NCBI GenBank assembly: GCA_009923795.1
Contig: RFSU01000158.1
Coordinates: 1 to 5,397 of the forward strand
DNA from: Sphingomonadaceae bacterium
GTDB lineage: Bacteria > Pseudomonadota > Alphaproteobacteria > Sphingomonadales > Sphingomonadaceae
Reading direction: 5' to 3'
DNA: 5,397 bases
Positions 1 to 5,397 of the stretch are shown one piece after another; the first letter of the stretch is position 1, and each line of letters begins with the position of its first letter. The translations under genes were made by a program, and so were the position numbers. The notes under the pieces are model-generated. The model saw only the letters and a list, made by a program, of their open reading frames with translations, had not been told where the DNA came from and ran no database searches.

Positions 1-665
1 CGCTTGGTGTCGACATCATCCAGAATTGCGCCGTCACGGGCATTAATCGTGGCCCCGATGGCGCAGTGACGGGCGTGGAGACGACACGCGGGTCGATTGC
101 CTGCAAGCGCATTGGCGTGTCTGCGGCGGGCAATACCTCTGTCCTCATGCAGATGGCCGGGCTCGATTTTCCGCTGGAGAGCTATCCGCTTCAGGCTTTG
201 GTCTCTGAACCTGTTAAGCCCATTTTCCCTTGTGTTGTCATGTCGAACACGGTGCACGCCTATATGAGCCAGTCCGACAAGGGCGAGTTGGTCATTGGCG
301 CTGGAACCGACCAATATGTCAGCTATTCGCAACGCGGTGCGCTCCACATTGTGGAGCATACTTTGGCCGCCATTTGTGAGATTTTCCCGATTTTCCGGCG
401 TATGCGAATGCTGCGCACCTGGGGCGGTATTGTCGATGTCACGCCGGATCGGTCGCCCATATTGGGCAAGACGCCGGTTCAGGGCCTTTATGTCAATTGC
501 GGCTGGGGCACGGGTGGTTTTAAGGCGACGCCGGGGGCGGGGGATCTTCTGGCCTATACTATAGCCAAGGATGAACCCCACCGGATCAACGCCCCCTTTA
601 ATCTTGATCGATTCCGCAATGGTCGTTTGATCGACGAAGCGGCAGCAGCAGCGGTGGCCCATTGA
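1..665 (+). CDS. soxB: Sarcosine oxidase subunit beta, C-terminal part (5' end outside window)
   Basis: Beta subunit of heterotetrameric sarcosine oxidase, a flavoprotein of the DAO (FAD-dependent amine oxidase) family. It oxidises sarcosine to the imine in the cytoplasm. The frame is open from the left edge (first full codon at nt 3) to TGA at 663-665, giving 220 residues, roughly the C-terminal half of a family member of about 400-415 residues. Seen in the sequence: the conserved WGGIVDVTPDRSPILG stretch around nt 421-470, then CGWGTGGFKATPGAG around nt 499-540. By analogy with the GHGFK segment of monomeric sarcosine oxidase, the lysine at nt 522-524 should be the one that binds the substrate carboxylate. 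The N-terminal FAD GxGxxG fold and the histidine that carries covalent FMN in characterised enzymes would lie upstream of the window. A GTG at 66 is an internal valine, not a start. The C terminus is alanine-rich. soxD starts 1 nt after the stop. The identification is firm, supported by the soxD-soxA-soxG context. Confidence 0.96.
   Translation, partial: LGVDIIQNCAVTGINRGPDGAVTGVETTRGSIACKRIGVSAAGNTSVLMQMAGLDFPLESYPLQALVSEPVKPIFPCVVMSNTVHAYMSQSDKGELVIGAGTDQYVSYSQRGALHIVEHTLAAICEIFPIFRRMRMLRTWGGIVDVTPDRSPILGKTPVQGLYVNCGWGTGGFKATPGAGDLLAYTIAKDEPHRINAPFNLDRFRNGRLIDEAAAAAVAH
653..657 (+). promoter_or_regulatory. Weak ribosome binding site of soxD
   Basis: GGTGG lies 9 nt before the soxD ATG, inside the last codons of soxB. 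It matches the anti-Shine-Dalgarno only partly. With the soxB stop 1 nt before the soxD start, soxD is probably translated mainly by coupling to soxB. Confidence 0.35.
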
Positions 666-666
666 T

Positions 667-939
667 ATGATTTTGATCCATTGCCCCTATTGCGACGAAC
701 AGCGTCCCGAGATTGAGTTTGCCAATGCCGGGCAAGCCCATATTGCCCGCCCTTCAGACCCCTCTGCGATGAGCGATGAGGAGTGGGAGCATTATTTGTT
801 CATCCGCGCCAATCCGCGGGGGCGGCACCATGAGCGCTGGCGGCATAACCATGGCTGCGGCCGCTTTTTCAACGCGGTGCGTGACACTGTGACGGATAAG
901 TTTGAAACAACCTATAAGGCAGGGGAACCACGTCGATGA
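667..939 (+). CDS. soxD: Sarcosine oxidase subunit delta
   Basis: Small zinc-binding subunit of heterotetrameric sarcosine oxidase, 90 residues, close to the usual family length of about 85-100. Seen: an N-terminal HCPYC motif with C6 and C9, and a C-terminal RHNHGCGRFFNAVRDT segment with H60, H62 and C64. In the characterised enzyme one zinc is held by three cysteines and one histidine with this spacing, so C6, C9, H60 and C64 are the expected ligands here and all are present. The RDT around residues 72-74 and the basic C terminus are also typical. The ATG at 667 is the only sensible start, because it puts the CxxC at the family position. Its stop overlaps the soxA start in an ATGA, which indicates translational coupling and matched subunit amounts. 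The subunit is structural and is not known to carry out catalysis itself. Confidence 0.95.
   Translation: MILIHCPYCDEQRPEIEFANAGQAHIARPSDPSAMSDEEWEHYLFIRANPRGRHHERWRHNHGCGRFFNAVRDTVTDKFETTYKAGEPRR
921..926 (+). promoter_or_regulatory. Ribosome binding site of soxA
   Basis: AGGGGA inside the 3' end of soxD, 9 nt before the soxA ATG at 936. The good spacing supports this start, whose ATG overlaps the soxD TGA by the four bases ATGA. Confidence 0.6.
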
Positions 940-3797
940 CGGGATATCGTTTGCCGACAGGCGGTCGCATCGACCGCGCGACGCCGTTTAAGGTCCGCTT
1001 TGATGGTCGATCCTATTCGGCCTTTGCCGGGGATAGTCTGGCTTCTGCGCTGCTCGCCAATGGGGTTCAGCTTTTTGGTCGGTCGTTCAAATATCACCGC
1101 CCGCGCGGGATTGTCGGATCGGGAAGTGAAGAGCCGAACGCCCTCATCTCGGTCACACGTGGCCCCGGTCGGTTCACGCCCAATTTGCGCGCCACCAATG
1201 TGGAGGTTTATCCGGGCTTTGAGGCGGAGAGCCAGAACCGCTGGCCCAGCCTGCGCTTTGATTTTGGGGCGATAAATGACCGGCTCGGCATGTTCTTTCC
1301 GGCTGGTTTCTATAACAAGACCTTCATGTGGCCGCGCTCCTTTTGGGAGAGGCTCTATGAGCCTGCCATCCGCCGTATGGCAGGGCTTGGCAAGTCGCCG
1401 ACCGAGGAGGACCCCGATCATTATTCCGCCACCTATGCGCATTGCGATGTCCTGATCATTGGGGCTGGCCCAGCAGGCATTGATGCCGCCCTAGAGGCCG
1501 CGTCGAGCAATCAGCGGGTCATCTTGATCGATGAGCAGGACGAAGCTGGCGGCGGCGCGCTTGCTGATCCGGCGCTTTGGCCTTGGCTTGCCCGCAGCAT
1601 GAAGGCGCTGGCGGGCATGCCCAATGTCACCATCCTCACGCGGACGACGGCCTTTGGCTATTTTCATGACAATTTCATTGGTGCGGTGGAACGGATGACC
1701 GACCATCTGGCCGATATTGGCTCTGGCCCGCGTGAAAAGCTGTGGCGCATCCGGGCGGGAGAGGTTGTGCTGGCGCAAGGCGCGATTGAACGGCCCTTGG
1801 TGTTTGACGGCAATGATACGCCCGGCGTTATGCTCTCGTCTGCAGCAAAGGTCTTTGCGCTGCGTTATGGCGTGGCCGTAGGACGGTCTGTCGCGTTGAT
1901 GGCGAGCCATGACAGTGGCTGGCAAGATGTCTTCGCAATGGCGAAGGCTGGCGTCGGCATTGCAGCCATTATCGATGTGCGCGACGAAGTCGATGCGGAT
2001 CTGCGCGCACAGGCCGAAGAACTGGGCATTGCCGTGCGGCTTGGCCAAAGTGTCATTGGCGTGCGCGGTCGACATGGCGTGACGGCCATTGAGATTGCGC
2101 GCAATGATGGCGGAGCCAGCTCAACCCTTGCCTGTGATGCCGTTTTGATGGCGGGCGGATGGACGCCAACGGTGCATCTCTGGTCGCACAGCAAAGGGAC
2201 GTTGGCCTGGCATGATGATCTGGGGGCATTTGTTCCGGATGTTCCGGCAGAAAAGGCGCGTTGCGTTGGCGCGTGCGCGGGCCTTTGGAATTTCGGGCAG
2301 GGCCTGACCATTGATGCGCTGCCGACGCCCAAGGACAAGGCCCGGATCAAGGCCTTTGTCGATTTCCAGAATGATGTGACGGCAAAGGACATCAGGCTCG
2401 CCGTGCGAGAAGGCTTTCGGTCGATCGAGCATATCAAACGCTACACCACCAATGGGATGGCGACCGATCAGGGCAAAACATCCAATCTTAACGGATTGCA
2501 AATTGCCTCCACCGCTTTGTCGCGGCCTGTCACGGATATTGGCCTGACAACATTCCGCCCGCCCTATACGCCGCAGACATTTGGGGCGTTGGCGGGCCAT
2601 GCCAAGGGGTCGCTGTTTCAGCCGACCCGCAAAACCAATATTGACGGCTGGGCAGAAGAAAATGGGGCCGTGTTTGAACTCGTCGCCCAATGGCGTCGGG
2701 CCCGTTATTTCCCCAAAGCGGGGGAGGATATGCTGGCCGCCGTCAACCGCGAATGCCGGATGGTGCGTTCCTCCGTTGGCATTTTCGATGCGTCGACGCT
2801 GGGTAAGATTGAGGTTGTTGGGCCAGATGCTGCCGAATTCCTCAACCGGATGTACACCAACCCTTGGAAGGCGCTGGAGCCTGGGCGGTGTCGTTATGGG
2901 CTGTTGCTGAAAGAAGATGGCTTCATCGCCGATGACGGGGTGTCGGCGCGGCTTGCGCCAGATCGCTTTCATCTGACGACGACAACGGGCGGCGCGGCCC
3001 GTGTTCTCAATATGATGGAAGATTATCTTCAGACAGAATGGCCAGATTTGAATGTCTGGCTGACCAGCACGACGGAGCAATATGCGGTCATTGCCCTGCA
3101 AGGGCCAAATGCGCGCAAGGTGCTGGAACCTTTGGTGGAAGGCATTGATCTTTCGGCCGAGGCATTCCCCCATATGGCTATTCGAGAAGGTCTGATTTGC
3201 GGCATTCCGACGCGCTTATTCCGGGTCAGTTTCACAGGCGAACTTGGCTTTGAGATTAATGTACCGTCTGCTTATGGCCGCGCCCTTTGGGAACGGATCA
3301 TGGCCGAGGGCGCGCGCTATGACATTACGCCTTATGGAACCGAGGCCATGCACGTTTTGCGAGCCGAAAAGGGCTTCATCATCGTGGGGCAGGATACTGA
3401 CGGAACGGTGACCCCCTTTGACGCTGGGCTCGATTGGGCCGTGGGCAAGAAAAAGCCTGACTTTGTCGGCAAGCGCTCGCTCGCGCGGCCAGATCTTGTC
3501 GCATCCGGCCGTAAGCAGCTTGTGGGCCTTTTGACGGAGGATCCCAATCATGTGCTGGAAGAAGGTGCGCAAATTGTTGCCGACCCCAAGCAGCCCATTC
3601 CTATGACCATGATCGGACATGTGACGTCATCCTATTGGAGCGAAACGCTCGGCCGCTCGATTGCGCTGGCACTGGTGGCAGATGGGCACCACAAAATGGG
3701 AGAGGATTTGTTCATCCCCATGCCGGGCAAAACGCATGTGGCGAAGGTCAGCTCAATGATATTTTATGATGCAGAAGGAGCGCGGCTCAATGTCTGA
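936..3797 (+). CDS. soxA: Sarcosine oxidase subunit alpha
   Basis: Large subunit of heterotetrameric sarcosine oxidase, complete at 953 residues (family about 950-1000). Residues 15-110 resemble the Fer2_4 ferredoxin-like fold, but the first cysteine is C170, so no iron-sulfur cluster can be bound there. Residues 170-202 are a Rossmann dinucleotide site: DVLIIGAGPAG with G176, G178 and G181, then an acidic strand end at D199/E200. This matches the NAD-binding site of known alpha subunits. The AQGAIERP stretch (280-287) and the AGGWTPTVHLWSHSKG stretch (406-421) are typical of the family's pyridine nucleotide-disulfide reductase-like region. From about 560 to the end is a GcvT-like aminomethyltransferase domain (RVSFTGELGFEI at 763-774, EKGFIIVGQDTDG at 811-823). 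It binds tetrahydrofolate and turns the imine carbon into 5,10-methylene-tetrahydrofolate. No frameshift is seen. The start is fixed by the soxD overlap and a good Shine-Dalgarno. The gene overlaps soxG by 8 nt. Confidence 0.97.
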   Translation: MTGYRLPTGGRIDRATPFKVRFDGRSYSAFAGDSLASALLANGVQLFGRSFKYHRPRGIVGSGSEEPNALISVTRGPGRFTPNLRATNVEVYPGFEAESQNRWPSLRFDFGAINDRLGMFFPAGFYNKTFMWPRSFWERLYEPAIRRMAGLGKSPTEEDPDHYSATYAHCDVLIIGAGPAGIDAALEAASSNQRVILIDEQDEAGGGALADPALWPWLARSMKALAGMPNVTILTRTTAFGYFHDNFIGAVERMTDHLADIGSGPREKLWRIRAGEVVLAQGAIERPLVFDGNDTPGVMLSSAAKVFALRYGVAVGRSVALMASHDSGWQDVFAMAKAGVGIAAIIDVRDEVDADLRAQAEELGIAVRLGQSVIGVRGRHGVTAIEIARNDGGASSTLACDAVLMAGGWTPTVHLWSHSKGTLAWHDDLGAFVPDVPAEKARCVGACAGLWNFGQGLTIDALPTPKDKARIKAFVDFQNDVTAKDIRLAVREGFRSIEHIKRYTTNGMATDQGKTSNLNGLQIASTALSRPVTDIGLTTFRPPYTPQTFGALAGHAKGSLFQPTRKTNIDGWAEENGAVFELVAQWRRARYFPKAGEDMLAAVNRECRMVRSSVGIFDASTLGKIEVVGPDAAEFLNRMYTNPWKALEPGRCRYGLLLKEDGFIADDGVSARLAPDRFHLTTTTGGAARVLNMMEDYLQTEWPDLNVWLTSTTEQYAVIALQGPNARKVLEPLVEGIDLSAEAFPHMAIREGLICGIPTRLFRVSFTGELGFEINVPSAYGRALWERIMAEGARYDITPYGTEAMHVLRAEKGFIIVGQDTDGTVTPFDAGLDWAVGKKKPDFVGKRSLARPDLVASGRKQLVGLLTEDPNHVLEEGAQIVADPKQPIPMTMIGHVTSSYWSETLGRSIALALVADGHHKMGEDLFIPMPGKTHVAKVSSMIFYDAEGARLNV
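3773..3780 (+). promoter_or_regulatory. Ribosome binding site of soxG (decides its start)
   Basis: AGAAGGAG, a strong Shine-Dalgarno match, lies 9 nt before the ATG at 3790. An in-frame ATG at 3766 is upstream of this site and has no comparable motif before it, so 3790 is the better start of soxG. Confidence 0.75.
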
Positions 3798-4296
3798 GGC
3801 TTTAGTGCGCAGCGATCCCATTCCTGCCGGCCCATTTCTGGGCAGAGATGCATCGTTAAAGGCCGCTCCACGGTTGGCGCGCTACGTGCTGCGTGCGCGC
3901 GCCTCTGCTGCGGTCGAGAAGGTCCTTGGCGCTCAAATTCCCACGGCGATTGGTGGGTTTGCGAATGGGGTTGCTTGCTTGGGGCCAGACGAATGGCTGA
4001 TGTTTGCATCAGATGGACGCGAAAGCCCTGTTGATGAAAGCGGCTCTGTTTCTGTGACTGAAGTCAGCGATCGCAGTGTTGGGATTATTCTTGAGGGCGC
4101 ACGGGCAGCCGAGATTTTGGCAACGGGATGCCCGCTGGATCTGGATCATTTTGCCGTCGGGCGGGCGACACGGACAATCTATGAAACGGTTGAGATTGTG
4201 ATTGTACGCGAAGCGATGGATCGGTTCCATATCGAAGTCTGGCGCAGCTTTGCGCCTTGGCTCTGGACGGCGCTGACAACGGCTGCGACAGAATAA
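3790..4296 (+). CDS. soxG: Sarcosine oxidase subunit gamma
   Basis: Gamma subunit of heterotetrameric sarcosine oxidase, 168 residues from the ATG at 3790, within the range of alphaproteobacterial SoxG proteins. Its fold is related to the GcvT/folate-binding proteins, and in the known structure it packs against the other subunits without a cofactor of its own. Seen: LGPDEWLM (64-71), a TEVSDRSVGIILEGARAAEIL block (90-110), GCPLDLD (113-119), GRATRT (124-129) and a C-terminal WRSFAPWLW (151-159). These are the conserved landmarks of the family, in the right order. An in-frame ATG at 3766 would add eight residues. I prefer 3790 because of the AGAAGGAG site. The gene overlaps the end of soxA by 8 nt and is followed 17 nt later by the transporter gene, with no terminator between. 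The identification is firm, although the family is weakly conserved, because it completes the soxBDAG set. Confidence 0.93.
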   Translation: MSEALVRSDPIPAGPFLGRDASLKAAPRLARYVLRARASAAVEKVLGAQIPTAIGGFANGVACLGPDEWLMFASDGRESPVDESGSVSVTEVSDRSVGIILEGARAAEILATGCPLDLDHFAVGRATRTIYETVEIVIVREAMDRFHIEVWRSFAPWLWTALTTAATE

Positions 4297-4303
4297 ACGA
4301 ATA

Positions 4304-4308
4304 GAGAG
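4304..4308 (+). promoter_or_regulatory. Weak ribosome binding site of the BCCT transporter gene
   Basis: GAGAG in the 17-nt gap after soxG, 5 nt before the ATG at 4314. It is a partial match with short but workable spacing. It supports 4314 as the start and a shared transcript with soxG. Confidence 0.4.
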
Positions 4309-4313
4309 ACGAT

Positions 4314-5397
4314 ATGGCCGATTGGGCAAGGGATATTGATCCGGGCGATTATGGCCGGTCCAATCGCAGTTGGCGGGGGATGGTTTTCAATCCGGCGGTG
4401 TTTCTCCCAACGGTCTTGCTCTCGCTTGCGGTCATTATCTTCAGCATCCTTGCCCCCACAGCATCGGCAGATATGTTTGCGGCCATGCGAACGGGCGCGC
4501 TTGCCCAATTTGACTGGTTTTTCATGTCGGTCGGCAATGTAGTGCTGCTCTTCTGCATAGGGATTGCGCTGTCTCCCTTGGGTAAGATCCGGCTTGGCGG
4601 GAAGGGCGCGACGCCCGATTATTCGCGGCTGTCCTGGTTCTCCATGCTGTTTGGGGCGGGAATGGGCATCGGTCTTGTCTTTTATGGCGTGGGCGAGCCT
4701 GTAACCCATTTCATGAGCTCAATGGCCGGAGGGGGTGCTGCGCCACTGGGCGGTGCTCCAGGCGATGCAGAGGGTGCACGGGCCCTTGCCATGGCGGCAA
4801 CGATTTATGATTGGTCGCTCCACCCATGGGCCATGTACGCATTTGTCGGGCTGGCACTCGCGGTTTTTGCCTATGATTTTAATCTGCCGCTATCGATGCG
4901 GTCTGCCTTTTATCCTCTGATGGGCAAGGCGGCTTGGGGACGACCGGGGGATGTGATTGAGGTTCTGGCCGTGTTGGCGACGATTTTTGGGCTGGCGACG
5001 TCTTTGGGGTTAGGGGCCAAGCAGGCCATGGCTGGGATCACCTATCTTTATGGCATTCCCGGAACCGCAGGCGCAATTGTTGCGCTGATTGCGATCATGG
5101 CGGGCGTGACCTTCCTGTCCGTACGCGGCGGTATTGATCGCGGCATCCGTATTTTGAGCGAGATGAACATGTGGGTCGCCTTCGCCCTATTGCTGTTCGT
5201 GCTTCTGACCGGCGCAACGCTGACGTTGATTGGGGATTTTGGGGCCAATATCTTGGCTTATCTTGGCCATTTAACGGCGCTCTCTAACCCGTTTGGACGA
5301 TCAGATCAGGGCTTTTTTCATGATTGGACGGTCTATTATTGGGCTTGGTGGATGAGCTGGGCCCCCTTTGTTGGCATGTTCATGGCCCGCATTTCGC
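4314..5397 (+). CDS. BCCT family (betaine/choline/carnitine) transporter, N-terminal part (3' end outside window)
   Basis: Inner-membrane secondary carrier of the BCCT family. The frame starts at ATG 4314 and is still open at the right edge, giving 361 residues of an expected 500-600. Eight hydrophobic segments are visible, near residues 26-48, 67-88, 105-127, 165-187, 213-235, 249-270, 284-307 and 334-357. Segment 3 carries GMGIG (116-120) followed by LVFYGVGEP, as in the sodium-coupled betaine carrier BetP. Segment 4 has the WSLHPWAMY stretch with W172 and Y175. Segment 5 has FGLATSLGLG (225-234). Segment 8 holds an exact BCCT signature, DWTVYYWAWW (337-346), and a WWxxW pattern (W345, W346, W349) that forms the substrate-binding aromatic box in BetP. 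The N terminus is short, without the long charged extension of osmosensing BetP. The gene lies 17 nt after soxG, so it is probably co-transcribed and imports glycine betaine or another N-methylated compound. Direct sarcosine transport is possible but not shown. Confidence 0.93.
   Translation, partial: MADWARDIDPGDYGRSNRSWRGMVFNPAVFLPTVLLSLAVIIFSILAPTASADMFAAMRTGALAQFDWFFMSVGNVVLLFCIGIALSPLGKIRLGGKGATPDYSRLSWFSMLFGAGMGIGLVFYGVGEPVTHFMSSMAGGGAAPLGGAPGDAEGARALAMAATIYDWSLHPWAMYAFVGLALAVFAYDFNLPLSMRSAFYPLMGKAAWGRPGDVIEVLAVLATIFGLATSLGLGAKQAMAGITYLYGIPGTAGAIVALIAIMAGVTFLSVRGGIDRGIRILSEMNMWVAFALLLFVLLTGATLTLIGDFGANILAYLGHLTALSNPFGRSDQGFFHDWTVYYWAWWMSWAPFVGMFMARIS

Noticed and set aside
66..68. GTG at 66 as a start of the first gene
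   Set aside because: The same frame is open to the left edge and encodes family-like sequence before it. The gene is simply cut by the window.
642..650. GCAGCAGCA triplet repeat near the end of soxB
   Set aside because: Only three copies, coding for alanines in a variable C-terminal tail. No sign of a functional repeat.
912..2437. Three minus-strand open frames of 176-194 codons opposite soxA
   Set aside because: All are shadows of the soxA reading frame, rich in Arg, Pro and His, with no recognisable family and no convincing start signal.
2121..3173. 350-codon open frame on the minus strand inside soxA
   Set aside because: It lies wholly opposite the conserved soxA frame. Its translation shows no recognisable domain, and long antisense frames are common opposite high-GC coding sequence.
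3766..3789. Upstream in-frame ATG (3766) as the soxG start
   Set aside because: It has no good Shine-Dalgarno, while AGAAGGAG sits downstream of it at ideal spacing for the ATG at 3790.
4297..4313. Possible terminator or promoter between soxG and the transporter gene
   Set aside because: The gap is 17 nt with no inverted repeat or T-run, which is too short for a separate promoter. A promoter inside the 3' end of soxG cannot be excluded by eye.
4179..4709. 176-codon minus-strand open frame spanning the soxG/transporter junction
   Set aside because: It runs antisense to two well-supported genes, and its composition (Arg/His/Lys-rich) is that of a reverse-complement shadow of membrane-protein codons.

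Overview
The window reads as an ordinary catabolic operon on the plus strand. It holds the genes of heterotetrameric sarcosine oxidase in the order soxB (3' part), soxD, soxA, soxG, followed by the first two thirds of a BCCT-family (betaine/carnitine/choline-type) transporter. The window cuts off the 5' end of soxB and the 3' end of the transporter gene. The soxBDAG order, the cysteine-free alpha-subunit N terminus and the moderately high-GC coding sequence suggest a proteobacterium, most likely an alphaproteobacterium. I cannot place it more finely without a database search.

Layout: 1-665, C-terminal half of SoxB (beta, the sarcosine-oxidising flavin subunit). 667-939, SoxD (delta, a small zinc-binding subunit). 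936-3797, complete SoxA (alpha, with a ferredoxin-like N terminus, a dinucleotide-binding region and a C-terminal GcvT-like folate domain). 3790-4296, SoxG (gamma). 4314-5397, BCCT transporter, open at the right edge. The genes are packed tightly: 1 nt between soxB and soxD, a 4-nt ATGA overlap between soxD and soxA, an 8-nt overlap between soxA and soxG, and 17 nt before the transporter. No terminator, promoter, RNA gene, mobile element or CRISPR is visible, and no stretch over 20 nt lies outside a gene.

How the genes work together: the four Sox proteins form one cytoplasmic enzyme that oxidises sarcosine to glycine. It passes the methyl carbon to tetrahydrofolate as 5,10-methylene-tetrahydrofolate and reduces O2 to H2O2. 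The downstream carrier has the BetP-type GMGIG segment and a complete BCCT signature, so it probably imports glycine betaine or a related N-methylated amine. That would join uptake of an N-methylated osmolyte to the last demethylation step in one transcription unit. I found no convincing undescribed system here. The most useful observation is the transporter coupling, together with its inferred substrate.
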